Counted from the stretch's first letter, positions 43,682 through 53,039 are shown. The stretch is DNA of 64,000 nt from Streptomyces canus (GCF_030815415.1 NZ_JAUSWW010000001.1:5890001-5954000), one strand, 5' to 3'. The notes: a model not told the origin generated them from the letters alone. Program-made: numbers and translations.

Positions 43682-44362
43682 TCAGCCGGTCTTCTTCCAG
43701 TCCGTGCAGCCGGACGTCTTGAAGTAGGTGTCCGAGGCGCTGATCGTGACGACGGCCGAGCCGGTCACGTTGTCGTTGGCGATGATCGAGTCGAGCCCGT
43801 GCTCGGCGTCCTTGGTGCGCTCCCAGTAGCACATGTCGTCCTTGTTGCCGGTGGACTTGTAGGTGCCGGGGGCGATGTCGGCGCCGACTCTGAACATGCC
43901 GCCGTCGCCGGCCATCGTGGCCGCGGGGGAGCCCTTCGCCTTGGTGTCGACGGCCTCCCAGTCGTTGCAGTCGCTCGACTTGAAGAGCTTGTCGGAGGCC
44001 TTGACGGTGACGTAACTGGTGCCGGTGACATTGTCGTTGGCGAGCAGGGAGTCCATCTCGCCGGAGGCGTCCTTGGCGCGCTCCCAGTAGCACATGCCGT
44101 CGTCGTTGCCGCTGGTGCGGTAGGTGCCGGGCTTGATGTCCGAGCCGACCTGGAAGTCGCCGTCCCCCTCGAAGGCGACCTTCTTCTCCTCGGCCGCCTT
44201 CGCCGCCTCCTTCTCGCCGCCGGGCTTCGCCTTTGCGGACGCCGAAGAGCCCTTGTCGCTGCTCGTGGAGTCGCTGCTGTCGTCGCCGGAGTTCGCCGAG
44301 ACGGCACCGATGACGACGATCCCCACGACGGCCCCCAGCGCGACCTTGCCCTTCATGCCCAT
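43682..44362 (-). CDS. Membrane-anchored protein with two tandem extracytoplasmic repeats
   Basis: A 226-residue protein: N-terminal membrane helix (VALGAVVGIVVIGAVSA), an acidic/Ser/Lys linker (about 25-60), then two homologous repeats of about 75 residues. Each opens with F-x-V-G-x-D-I-x-P-G-T-Y, contains CYWER and ANDNVTG, and ends with a Cys-x-D-W motif (SSDCNDW, TSGCTDW). The two Cys per repeat probably form a disulfide. Function unknown; such repeats are found in secreted actinobacterial proteins. The ATG at 44362 has GGAGGGG upstream. Confidence 0.78.
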   Translation of the reverse strand: MGMKGKVALGAVVGIVVIGAVSANSGDDSSDSTSSDKGSSASAKAKPGGEKEAAKAAEEKKVAFEGDGDFQVGSDIKPGTYRTSGNDDGMCYWERAKDASGEMDSLLANDNVTGTSYVTVKASDKLFKSSDCNDWEAVDTKAKGSPAATMAGDGGMFRVGADIAPGTYKSTGNKDDMCYWERTKDAEHGLDSIIANDNVTGSAVVTISASDTYFKTSGCTDWKKTG

Positions 44363-44438
44363 GACTGTGTCCCCTCCCACACGGTGACAGCCGCCTTTCG
44401 GCTGCCCTTCGTTCGCTGGGTCAATAAGACCAGAGCGT

Positions 44439-44462
44439 GTGAACCGAGTCAACACGGTTCAC
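44439..44462. promoter_or_regulatory. 8-bp inverted repeat between divergent genes
   Basis: GTGAACCG (44439-44446) and CGGTTCAC (44455-44462) are perfect inverted copies separated by 8 bases, between the repeat-protein gene and the divergent methylase gene. It looks like an operator. A possible -10 box, TATGCT, lies at 44514-44519. Confidence 0.5.
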
Positions 44463-44592
44463 GCAATGGTGGGAGTACACGGCCGTGAAGGGGTAGATCT
44501 TGCGTACGCCGCTATGCTCGGCGTCACACGCGGAGCGCAGTCAGCTGCGGGGACGCGCGGGGCCACGCAGGACGACGAGGGGAGCCGGGCCG

Positions 44593-46689
44593 GTGCAGGA
44601 CAACGCCACAGAGGTGACCGCCGCCGGGATCGCCCGGCTCGCCGGCGTCGGCCGCGCCGCCGTCAGCAACTGGCGCCGCCGCCACGCCGACTTCCCCAAG
44701 CCGGTCGGCGGCACCGAGACCAGCCCCTCCTTCGCCCTCGCCGAGGTCGAGAGCTGGCTGCGTGACCAGGGGAAACTCGCCGAGGTCCCGCTACGCGAAC
44801 GGGTCTGGCAGCAGCTCTCGGGCCACCCCGAGGGCCCGGTCACCGCCCTCACCCACGCCGGCTGCGTCCTGCTCCTCATCCACGACCGCCCCACCGTCTG
44901 GCTGGACGCGAGCGCCGGCTCCGACGCGCGGCTGGCGGCGATGCTGCCGGGGGCGCTGGAGGAGGTCCTGGCACCACGGTTCGGTGCTGCGGCGGCTGTG
45001 AACACCTCGGACGCCGTGAACAGCCCCGGCGCTGTGAACACCTCACCCTCGGTGAGCCCCCGTGCTGCCCTTCACACCCCCCTCGGCCCCGAGCTCCTCC
45101 CTTCCGTCCCCCTCCTGCGCGGGGCCGCCGAGCTCGCCGCGGAGCTGGGCGCCCGGCAGACCTTCGAGTTCCTGCTCGGCCGCCACCTCGACGCCAACCC
45201 GCGCCAGTACACGCTCACCCCCGCCGACCTCGCCGGCCTCATGGCCGACCTCGCGGGCCCCGCCCGCACCGTCCTCGACCCGGCCTGCGGCACCGGCGCC
45301 CTGCTGCGCGCCGTCACCGCCCGCGCCGACCAGGAGCTGTACGCCCAGGACAGCGCCCCCGAACTCGCCGCCCTCACCGCACTCCGGCTCGCCCTGCAGA
45401 CCCGCGCCCACGTGCACGGCGCCACCGGCGACACCCTGCGCGCCGACGCCCACCCCGAGCTGCGCGCCGACGCCGTCCTGTGCCACCCGCCGTTCAACGA
45501 GCGCAACTGGGGGCACGACGAACTCGCCTACGACGCCCGCTGGGAGTACGGCTTCCCGGCCCGCACCGAGTCCGAGCTGGCCTGGGTGCAGCACGCGCTC
45601 GCCCGCCTCAAGGACGGCGGCACCGCCGTACTCCTCATGCCGCCCGCCGCCGCCTCCCGCCGCTCGGGCCGCCGTATCCGCGCCGACCTGCTGCGCCGGG
45701 GTGCGCTGCGCGCGGTCGTCGCCCTGCCGGTCGGCGCGGCACCCCCGTACAACATCCCGCTCCACCTGTGGGTGCTGCGCCGCCCCGAGAAGGCGCCGGC
45801 CCAGCCCGAGGTGCTGCTCGCCGACACCGGCCAGTTCGCCACCGAAGGGCGCGGCGGCCCCGACTGGCGGGAGGTGCGGGAAGCGGTGCTCGACGCCTGG
45901 CGCGCCTTCGACCGCGCGGGCACCCTCCAGGAGCGGCCCGGCCTCGCGCGGGCCCTGCCCGTCATCGACCTCCTCGACGACGACGTGGACCTCGCCCCGG
46001 CCCGCCACCTCCCGCCCGCCACGGCGGCCGACGGCGCGGAGGCGCTCACGGCCGTGCGCGAGCGCCTCGGGGAGACCCTGCGCCTGACCACCGACCTCAC
46101 CCCGCTGCCCGCCGACACCGCACAGCCCGCACGCTGGCCGCTCACCACCGTCGGCGAACTCGCGCGCGGAGGCGCCCTGGTGATGCGCACCGGCGGGAAC
46201 GGCGGCCACGCGCGCGTGCCCGTCCTCACCGACCACGACGTCATCGCCGGCACCGCCCCCTCCGGCACGCTCCCCGAGAGCGACGAGGAGGCCGTGCTCG
46301 TCGAGCCGGGCGATGTCGTCGTGCCGGTGCTCGGCGGCGGCTCGATGGCACGCGTGATCGACGACGCGAGCGGGGGCGCCGCCCTCGGGCGCAGCCTCGT
46401 GCTCCTGCGCCCCGATCCCACGGCGCTCGACCCCTGGTTCCTCGCCGGCTTCCTGCGCGGCACCGCCAACAACCGTCAGGCCAGCAGCTACGCCTCCACC
46501 GCGACCCGCCTGGACGTGCGCCGTCTGCAACTGCCCCGGCTCCCGCTCGACGAACAGCGGCGCTACGGCGCGCGCTTCCGCACGCTCGACGAGTTCGAGC
46601 GGGCGCTACGGCACGCGGGCCGGCTCGGGAACCAGCTCGTGCGCGGGATGTACGACGGCCTCACCGACGGCACGGTCGCACCCGACTGA
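44593..46689 (+). CDS. HTH + N-6 DNA methylase-like + specificity-like fusion protein
   Basis: A 698-residue fusion. Residues 8-40 are a helix-turn-helix (TAAGIARLAGVGRAAVSNWRRRH). A HsdM-like SAM-binding motif I is VLDPACGTGALL at 227-238. Motif IV, normally NPPF/NPPY, reads CHPPFN (H298 in place of Asn). From about 510 the protein resembles a type I specificity (S) domain (RWPLTTVGELARGGALVMRTGG, then LDEQRRYGARFRTLDEFERALR). No restriction subunit is adjacent. With His at the catalytic Asn it may not methylate DNA, or may do so differently. The GTG at 44593 has GAGGGGAG upstream. Confidence 0.85.
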   Translation: MQDNATEVTAAGIARLAGVGRAAVSNWRRRHADFPKPVGGTETSPSFALAEVESWLRDQGKLAEVPLRERVWQQLSGHPEGPVTALTHAGCVLLLIHDRPTVWLDASAGSDARLAAMLPGALEEVLAPRFGAAAAVNTSDAVNSPGAVNTSPSVSPRAALHTPLGPELLPSVPLLRGAAELAAELGARQTFEFLLGRHLDANPRQYTLTPADLAGLMADLAGPARTVLDPACGTGALLRAVTARADQELYAQDSAPELAALTALRLALQTRAHVHGATGDTLRADAHPELRADAVLCHPPFNERNWGHDELAYDARWEYGFPARTESELAWVQHALARLKDGGTAVLLMPPAAASRRSGRRIRADLLRRGALRAVVALPVGAAPPYNIPLHLWVLRRPEKAPAQPEVLLADTGQFATEGRGGPDWREVREAVLDAWRAFDRAGTLQERPGLARALPVIDLLDDDVDLAPARHLPPATAADGAEALTAVRERLGETLRLTTDLTPLPADTAQPARWPLTTVGELARGGALVMRTGGNGGHARVPVLTDHDVIAGTAPSGTLPESDEEAVLVEPGDVVVPVLGGGSMARVIDDASGGAALGRSLVLLRPDPTALDPWFLAGFLRGTANNRQASSYASTATRLDVRRLQLPRLPLDEQRRYGARFRTLDEFERALRHAGRLGNQLVRGMYDGLTDGTVAPD

Positions 46690-46915
46690 CGCCCGACTGA
46701 AGCCCGGGTGGCGCCCGGCGGTTGCGGAATCAGGCCCTCCGACCGCCCCCGCCGTGACCTGCGCCGCCGTACGACGTGATCAGCACGACAACGGTTCGGT
46801 ACAACCCTGGACCGCATGTCGTTGTCGGCCTATACGCTCGAAGCGACAATCGCAGGAACGGGGTTGCCGGGCGTCGGCCGCCCACGTACGCCCACCTCAG
46901 GCACCAGGAGCTGTC

Positions 46916-47551
46916 ATGCATGGCCACGGCTACACGCAGCCGGTGAAGCAGCCGCCCCATCCGGCGTTGCTGGTCTTCCTGCGCGTGCTGTTCGTGGTGA
47001 TCTCGATCTTCTCCGTCGGTCTGCTGGCCTGGTCGATGCTGCTGCGTCTGGCGCTTGTGACCCGCCGGTGGCTCGACTGGGGCCTGTTCGTGGCCTCGTT
47101 CGTCGCGATCGTCACCGGACTGGTGCTGCTCGGCATCGAGGGCGGCGAGGAGATCCACACCGTGGGCGGCTGGACCGGCCTGGTCCTGCTCCTGGGCACC
47201 CTCATCGCCACGATCGCGTACTACCTCTCCGCGGACATCCGCCACTTCCATCAGCTCCGCTACGGCGCCTACGGCCCGCAGCCCGCCCCCGCGTACGGCT
47301 ATCCGCAGCCCCAGTCGCCGTACACCGCCGCGACCGTGCCGCAGACGCCCGCGCCGATCCCGCGGAACCCGCTGCCGCCCCCGCCCGCACCCCGCGACGC
47401 GGCGCCCCACGCGCCCGTGCCCCCGGCGCAGCCGCCCCAGCGCCCCGCGCCCGCCCGCATCGACCAGGTACGCGCCGAGCTCGACGAACTGAGCGACTAC
47501 CTGCGCCGGCAGGACGGCAATCCCAACGGCGGCTATGAGGGCGGAAGGTGA
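46916..47551 (+). CDS. Integral membrane protein with Pro-rich C-terminal tail
   Basis: A 211-residue protein with three hydrophobic segments (about 18-45, 52-73 and 82-103) followed by a cytoplasmic Pro/Ala/Tyr-rich tail (about 115-190) and an acidic end (ARIDQVRAELDELSDYLRRQ). No recognised catalytic motif. Its stop overlaps the GTG of the Ser/Thr kinase gene (GTGA), so the two are translationally coupled; it may anchor or be phosphorylated by the kinase, which has no membrane segment. The ATG at 46916 follows AGGAG. Confidence 0.75.
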   Translation: MHGHGYTQPVKQPPHPALLVFLRVLFVVISIFSVGLLAWSMLLRLALVTRRWLDWGLFVASFVAIVTGLVLLGIEGGEEIHTVGGWTGLVLLLGTLIATIAYYLSADIRHFHQLRYGAYGPQPAPAYGYPQPQSPYTAATVPQTPAPIPRNPLPPPPAPRDAAPHAPVPPAQPPQRPAPARIDQVRAELDELSDYLRRQDGNPNGGYEGGR

Positions 47552-49083
47552 CCGTGACGACAGGACGTGTCGTCGCAGGCCGCTATGAACTGTCCACGCT
47601 CATCGGACAGGGCGGCATGGGACAGGTCTGGACGGCCTACGACCAACGGCTCGACCGGCGCGTGGCGGTGAAGCTGCTGCGCCCCGACAAGGTGGCCGGG
47701 CAGGAGGCCGACGAGCTGCGCCGCCGGTTCGTCCGCGAATGCCGGGTGACCGCACAGGTCGACCACCCCGGACTCGTCACCGTGCACGACGCGGGCAGCG
47801 AGGGCGAGGAGCTGTTCCTCGTCATGCAGTACGTCGACGGCGCGGACCTCTCCGACCACCTCGCCGAGCACGACCCCTACCCCTGGCAGTGGGCCGTCGC
47901 GGTCGCCGCGCAACTCTGCGCCGTGCTGAGCGCCGTGCACGCCGTGCCGATCGTCCACCGCGACCTCAAGCCGCGCAACGTGATGGTGAAACAGGACGGC
48001 ACCGTCACCGTCCTCGACCTCGGCGTCGCCTCCGTCATGGACGCCGACACCACCCGGCTCACCCACACCGGCACCCCCATCGGCTCGCCCGCCTACATGG
48101 CTCCCGAGCAGGCCATGGGCGGCGCGGTCGGCCCCTACACCGACCTGTACGCACTCGGCGTACTGCTCCACGAACTCCTCAGCGGCGACGTCCCGTTCTC
48201 CGGCTCCACGGCGCTCGGTGTGCTGCACCGCCACCTCTACGAGCCCCCGCTCCCCGTCCGCCGCCTGCGCCCCGAAGTCCCCGAGGCGCTCGAGGCGCTC
48301 GTCCTGCGGCTGCTCGCCAAGGACCCGCAGCACCGGCCCGCCAGCGCGCAGGAGGTGTACGAGCACCTGTCGCTGCTCCTGCCCGCGCGCGGGACCCCCA
48401 CAGGGGCGCCCCTCGACCCCACGCGCCCCTTCCTTCGCCCGCACGCGCCCTGGCCGGACCGCGCCCGCACCCCCGCGCCCCAGCCGGCGCCCGCCGCGCC
48501 GCACGCGCCCCCCGCCGAGAAACCCGATGTCGCACGCGCCGTCGACGAGGTCAAGCGCCTCCTCGGCGAAGGCCGCATCACCCAGGCCGTCGACATCCTC
48601 GGCGCGATCCTGCCCGCCGCCGCCGAACAGCACGGCGAGCACTCCCCGGTCGTACGCACCCTGCGCAAGCAGTACGCCGCCACGCTCATGGACGACGGCC
48701 AGTACCGGCGCGCGCTGCCCGAACTGCGCCGCCTCGCCGACGAACGCGCCGCCGAGGCCGGCCAGGCCGACCCCCAGTCGCTGCGCTTCCGCTACGAGGC
48801 CGCCCAGTGCCTGGAGCAGCTCGGCGAACCGGCGGCGGCACTCGCCGAGTACCGCGCGCTGCTGCCGTACTACGAGAACCAGTACGTGGCCGGCGACCCC
48901 GAGCTCGCCCACGACGTCCGCCGCCGCATCGGCCACCTCCTGCTCGCCCTCGGCGACCGCGCCGCCGCCCACGACACCCTGGCCCGTCTCGTGCACGACG
49001 TGGAACGCCTGCACGGTCCCGGTCATCCGCTCGCGGTGGAGGTCCGGCGCACGCTGGAGTGGCTGGGGCAGGTGCGCGGCTGA
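47548..49083 (+). CDS. Soluble Ser/Thr protein kinase with TPR-like C-terminus
   Basis: A 511-residue Hanks-type kinase. The glycine loop is IGQGGMGQVW (19-28), the ATP-binding K42, the catalytic loop HRDLKPRN (137-144), the metal-binding DLG (157-159, in place of the usual DFG) and the APE-like APEQ. The kinase ends at about residue 275; a Pro-rich linker follows, then TPR-like helices (about 325-510: GEHSPVVRTLRKQYAATLMDDGQYRRALPELRRLADERA and onward). Unlike PknB-type kinases there is no membrane helix or PASTA domain, so it is cytosolic. The GTG at 47548 overlaps the upstream membrane gene. Confidence 0.92.
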   Translation: MTVTTGRVVAGRYELSTLIGQGGMGQVWTAYDQRLDRRVAVKLLRPDKVAGQEADELRRRFVRECRVTAQVDHPGLVTVHDAGSEGEELFLVMQYVDGADLSDHLAEHDPYPWQWAVAVAAQLCAVLSAVHAVPIVHRDLKPRNVMVKQDGTVTVLDLGVASVMDADTTRLTHTGTPIGSPAYMAPEQAMGGAVGPYTDLYALGVLLHELLSGDVPFSGSTALGVLHRHLYEPPLPVRRLRPEVPEALEALVLRLLAKDPQHRPASAQEVYEHLSLLLPARGTPTGAPLDPTRPFLRPHAPWPDRARTPAPQPAPAAPHAPPAEKPDVARAVDEVKRLLGEGRITQAVDILGAILPAAAEQHGEHSPVVRTLRKQYAATLMDDGQYRRALPELRRLADERAAEAGQADPQSLRFRYEAAQCLEQLGEPAAALAEYRALLPYYENQYVAGDPELAHDVRRRIGHLLLALGDRAAAHDTLARLVHDVERLHGPGHPLAVEVRRTLEWLGQVRG

Positions 49084-49258
49084 ACGCGGCGGCGGCGGCC
49101 GCACACGGATGCCGCCCCGCGTTCGTCGACAGAGTGCGTCGGTGCCCGAAGTCCTGGTGAATCGTTGGTCGAATGGGTTGGCCAGAGCTTGTCCACTGCC
49201 TACCATCGATCACCGCAAGACTTTGTGCACCGTCGCACAATCTCCTCGGGAGGCTTCC

Positions 49259-49903
49259 TTGCACCGCCGCCGTCGCACCGCGCTCCTCCTCTCCGCCGCG
49301 ATCGTCGCGGCGCCCCTCCTCACCGCCTGCGGAAACGACGCGCATCCGGGTGCGGCAGCCGTCGTCGGCGGCCAGCGGATCACCGTCGCCCAGCTGGAGA
49401 CCAGGGTGAACGAGGTGCGCGAGGCTCAGCGCGCCGCGGTGCCGGACGAGGCGCAGTACGCGCAGGCCATCGCCAAGACCGGCACCCTCAGCCGGGACAC
49501 CCTGCACAGCATGGTCCTCGACCAGGTCCTGCACCGCGCGGCCCAGGACGCCGGGGTGACGGTCACCCGCAAGGAGATCCAGGACATGCGCACCGGCCTG
49601 GAACAGCAGGCCGGCGGCGCCAAGGCCCTGGAAACGGCCTGGCTCCAGCGCTACGGCATCGCCCCCGAGCGCCTCGACGAGAACCTCCGCCTCCAGCTCG
49701 AGGCCCAGAAACTCGCCGCCGTCCTCGGCACCGACACCGGCAAGGCCGACTTCTGGCAGGCCCTGGCCAAGGCGTCCAAGAAACTCGACATCGACCTCAA
49801 CCCCCGCTACGGCACCTGGGACGACGCGAAGAGCAGCCGCGTCGACGCGAAGACGCCGTGGGTCCGCGAGGTCACGGCGACGGGGACACCGGAGACGGCG
49901 TAA
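49259..49903 (+). CDS. SurA N-terminal domain lipoprotein
   Basis: A 214-residue lipoprotein with lipobox LLTAC (C24), then a SurA/PrsA-type N-terminal chaperone domain (VVGGQRITVAQLETRVNEVRE, LSRDTLHSMVLDQVLHRAAQDAGVTVTRKEI). No peptidyl-prolyl isomerase (parvulin) domain follows. It probably helps fold exported proteins. The start is a TTG at 49259 set by CGGGAGG seven bases upstream and by the signal sequence that begins there; no ATG or GTG fits. It lies 89 bases before mazG on the same strand. Confidence 0.85.
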   Translation: MHRRRRTALLLSAAIVAAPLLTACGNDAHPGAAAVVGGQRITVAQLETRVNEVREAQRAAVPDEAQYAQAIAKTGTLSRDTLHSMVLDQVLHRAAQDAGVTVTRKEIQDMRTGLEQQAGGAKALETAWLQRYGIAPERLDENLRLQLEAQKLAAVLGTDTGKADFWQALAKASKKLDIDLNPRYGTWDDAKSSRVDAKTPWVREVTATGTPETA

Positions 49904-49991
49904 CGCCAACGCCGGTCATACGATCCCACCGCGCCTCCGGGTCTGTGGACAACTGATCGGCTCTGTCGGCGGTGTGGGTTAGCTTCGAGCT

Positions 49992-50978
49992 GTGAACACC
50001 ACCAGCCCCGAATCCGCCCCGGCCGCCCCCGGCCGCATCGTCCTGCTGACCACCAGCCACCGTGTCGCCCCCGGCCTGCTGTCCTGGCCCGCCTGGCAGG
50101 CGCTGCACGCTGCCGACCGGGTGCTGTGCGCGGACGGTGCGCACCCGCAGCTGCCGTATCTGCGTGAGGCCGGGATATTGGTCGACGAGGCCTCCCCGAC
50201 CGCGGAGGAACTGGTCGAGGCGTGCGCGGGCGGCCACACCGTGGTCGTGGTCGCGACGGGCGAGGGCGAGCCCCGGCTCACCGACGGCCTCGCCCGCCTT
50301 GCCGGCTCGGGCCGCGTGTCCATGCCCGACCTGGAACTCCTCCCCGCCTCCTACGACCTCCCGGGCGCCCGCCTCCTCGACCTGATCCAGGTCATGGACC
50401 GCATCCGCGCCGAGTGCCCCTGGTCCTCCCAGCAGACCCACAAGGGCCTCGCCAAGTACGGCATCGAGGAGGCCTACGAACTCGTCGAGGCCATCGAGGA
50501 GGGCGACCGCGACGAACTCCGCGAAGAACTCGGCGACGTCCTCCTCCAGGTCGTCTTCCACGCCCGCATCGCCGAGGAGGACCCGGACGCCCCGTTCTCC
50601 ATCGACGACGTGGCGGGCGGCATCGTCACCAAGCTCATCCACCGCCACCCGCACGTCTTCGGCGACGAGACCGCGACGACCCCCGAGGAGGTGAAGGAAC
50701 ACTGGCTGCGCACGAAGGCCATAGAGAAACAGCGGGAGTCGGTCACAGACGGCATCCCCCTCGGCCAGCCGGGCCTGGCACTCGCCGCCAAGCTGGCGTC
50801 CCGGGTCCGCACGGCGGGGCTGGAGGTACCGCTTCCCACCGGGGAGGGCATCGGGTACGAGCTGCTCGCGCTGGCGGCGCGGGCGGAGGCGGACGGCGTC
50901 GATCCCGAGGCGGCGCTGCGGAGCGCGGCGCGGGCCTATCGGGATGCGGTTCGCGCTGCTGAGGGAGTCGGCGCTTAG
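49992..50978 (+). CDS. mazG: MazG nucleotide pyrophosphohydrolase
   Basis: A 328-residue house-cleaning enzyme. The MazG core (about 130-235) carries EEAYELVEAIEEGD and EELGDVLLQVVFH, the EExxE and ExxD metal-binding motifs of the all-alpha NTP pyrophosphohydrolases, plus KLIHRHPHVF. The N-terminal ~110 residues resemble a degenerate methylase-like (tetrapyrrole methylase) domain common in long actinobacterial MazG proteins. It hydrolyses nucleoside triphosphates, including non-canonical ones. The GTG at 49992 follows a short gap after the SurA gene. Confidence 0.93.
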   Translation: MNTTSPESAPAAPGRIVLLTTSHRVAPGLLSWPAWQALHAADRVLCADGAHPQLPYLREAGILVDEASPTAEELVEACAGGHTVVVVATGEGEPRLTDGLARLAGSGRVSMPDLELLPASYDLPGARLLDLIQVMDRIRAECPWSSQQTHKGLAKYGIEEAYELVEAIEEGDRDELREELGDVLLQVVFHARIAEEDPDAPFSIDDVAGGIVTKLIHRHPHVFGDETATTPEEVKEHWLRTKAIEKQRESVTDGIPLGQPGLALAAKLASRVRTAGLEVPLPTGEGIGYELLALAARAEADGVDPEAALRSAARAYRDAVRAAEGVGA

Positions 50979-51020
50979 TACCGTTGCGTGCACGGGTGAG
51001 TGCGAGGCGTGGGGGCGGGC

Positions 51021-53039
51021 GTGACAACGGAGTTGGAGGACCTGCGGGATGCGCTGCTGCGGGTGATCGAGAGCTCGCCGGCCGGGAGGCAACGCGTCAC
51101 GGAAGTGATGGCGCGGTCGCTGGTCCCCGGGTTGTTCGAAACCTGGATGCAGCCGCAGAAAGGAGGGAACTGGGCCGCCCTGCAGACCAGTTCCCTGGAG
51201 CAGCTGCGCCGTTACGACCAGGGAGTGTTCGCCGACCTCCAGGCTGTCGCGGCCGAGCAGGACTCCGTGCCCCGGCAGACCGGTACCGCCTCTGGTGTCG
51301 CGGCTGGCGGGTCCCGATCCATTGCCGCGGGTGGTGACATCGGCGTCGCCATCACCGGCGACTTCGCGACCCACGTCGCCGGTGACCACATCGACTTCCG
51401 CGACGCCACGTTCCACGATCAGGTCATCGGCGTCCAGCACGTCCGCAACACCTACGAGAACCGGTCGGGTGTGCCGCACCCCGTGGTCGAGGACTGGCCG
51501 TCGGCGAAGGACGTGGAGCCGCTCGCGCACGGTGTGAGGCCGACGCGCCGGGTGCAGGGGCTGCCGTTGCTCCCGCCGTATGTCTGGCGGGACGCGGACG
51601 GGGCGGTGCGGGCCGCCGTCGAGCAGGCCGGGGCGGGCGGTGGGCTCGTGGTCGTGCTGGGGGAGCCGTTCGCCGGGAAGACGCGCACGGCGCTGGAGAC
51701 GGTGGCCGAAGTCCTCCCCGGCGCGCGGGTGTTCGCGCCCGCGCGGGGCGAGGATCTGCGGGCCTTGCCCGCCGTGCTGCGGGGTCGGCCCGACTCGTTC
51801 GTGCTGTGGCTGGACGACCTCGACACCCACCTCGGCGACGGACTGGAACCACGGCTGCTGGCGCAGTTGACCGGTCAGGGGGTCGCGGTGCTCGCCACGC
51901 TGCGCGAGGACGCGTACGACGACTGCCGCAACACTCCGCGCGGGCGGGTCCTGGACCTGGCCCACATGGTCGAGCTGCCGCGGGAGTGGAGCGAGGCCGA
52001 GCGGGAGCGGGCCGGGACGACGGGCGATGCCCGTATGACGGAGGCCGCCCGGTGCAGCGGGGCGGAGGGCATCGCGGCCTATCTGTCCGTCGGGCCGTTG
52101 CTCTGGGAGGAATGGCAGCGGGCGCGTCGGGCCGACCGGCATCCGCGCGGCCACGCGTTGGTGCGGGCCGCGATCGATCTGGCGCGGTGCGGGCTCCAGG
52201 GGCCGGTGTCGCTGGACCTGCTCGTGACGGTGCACGAGGCGTACGACGGCGTGGCGGGCATGGAGCGGGAGTCGGTCGACGACGCCCTCCTGTGGGCCGC
52301 CGAGAAGCGGCACGGGGCGCTGCGCATGCTGCGGCGGAGCGGCGCGCGGATGTGGGAGGCGGCGCCGTATCTCGTGGAGACGGCGGCCCAGGACGCGAGT
52401 TGCCCGGCGGTGGACGCGTCGGTGTGGCGGTGGGCGCTGGAGGCGGCGCGGGGGGATGCGGCGTACGACTTCGAGGTGGTGGCCCGCCGTGCCGGGGAGG
52501 TGTTTCGGAGCGCGGCCGACGCTGGGGACAGCCGGGCGATGTTCGACCTGGGGCTGCTGGCCGAGAGTCTGGGGCGGGACGGCGAGACCGAGGGGTGGTT
52601 CTGGCGGGCCGCCGAAGCCGGGCAGACGGAGGCGGCAGGGCGACTGGGACGGCTGTTCGTGGAGCGGGGCGAGGCGAAGGACGCAGAGCCCTTCCTGGAG
52701 GCGGCCGCCGAGGCGGGGGATGCCGGGGCGGCGGCGCTGCTGGGGAAGGTGTTGCTGGAGCGGGCGGGGCAGTGGCTGCGGGCGGGTGCGGCAGGCCATG
52801 ATCTGGAGGCGCACCACCTGCTCGGCGATCTGTACTTCGCCGGCGGGGACGACGACGGCGCCTGGGACCAGTACGTCGCCGCGGCCACGGCCGGACGAGC
52901 CGAGGTCGCCATCAGCTTCGCCAGGTGGCACATGGTGCACAACGAGCGAGAAACAGCCAAGGTCTGGCTCCAACGCGCGGCGGACGCGGGCAGCGAGTCG
53001 GGCGGCCGAAGCGTTGAAGCGCGGTTGGGACAGGCCTGA
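51021..53039 (+). CDS. P-loop NTPase with Sel1/TPR-like repeats, apparent frameshift near the end
   Basis: A 672-residue protein as read. Residues 1-90 are helical. A segment at about 95-140 has the recurrent beta-type motif of bacterial signalling NTPases (SIAAGGDI, then DFRDATFHDQVIGVQ at 125-139). The P-loop domain has Walker A GEPFAGKT (214-221, K220) and Walker B VLWLDDLD (261-268). From about 490 Sel1/TPR-like repeats follow (AADAGDSRAMFDLGLLAESLG and further copies). The last repeat runs out of frame at 52990-53039, and the continuation is found in another frame to 53328. STAND-type signalling is a reasonable guess. The GTG at 51021 was preferred; GTG at 51000 is also in frame. Confidence 0.75.
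   Translation: MTTELEDLRDALLRVIESSPAGRQRVTEVMARSLVPGLFETWMQPQKGGNWAALQTSSLEQLRRYDQGVFADLQAVAAEQDSVPRQTGTASGVAAGGSRSIAAGGDIGVAITGDFATHVAGDHIDFRDATFHDQVIGVQHVRNTYENRSGVPHPVVEDWPSAKDVEPLAHGVRPTRRVQGLPLLPPYVWRDADGAVRAAVEQAGAGGGLVVVLGEPFAGKTRTALETVAEVLPGARVFAPARGEDLRALPAVLRGRPDSFVLWLDDLDTHLGDGLEPRLLAQLTGQGVAVLATLREDAYDDCRNTPRGRVLDLAHMVELPREWSEAERERAGTTGDARMTEAARCSGAEGIAAYLSVGPLLWEEWQRARRADRHPRGHALVRAAIDLARCGLQGPVSLDLLVTVHEAYDGVAGMERESVDDALLWAAEKRHGALRMLRRSGARMWEAAPYLVETAAQDASCPAVDASVWRWALEAARGDAAYDFEVVARRAGEVFRSAADAGDSRAMFDLGLLAESLGRDGETEGWFWRAAEAGQTEAAGRLGRLFVERGEAKDAEPFLEAAAEAGDAGAAALLGKVLLERAGQWLRAGAAGHDLEAHHLLGDLYFAGGDDDGAWDQYVAAATAGRAEVAISFARWHMVHNERETAKVWLQRAADAGSESGGRSVEARLGQA

Noticed and set aside
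44593..46689. A complete type I restriction-modification system
   Set aside because: No HsdR-type helicase/nuclease gene is found in the surrounding sequence.
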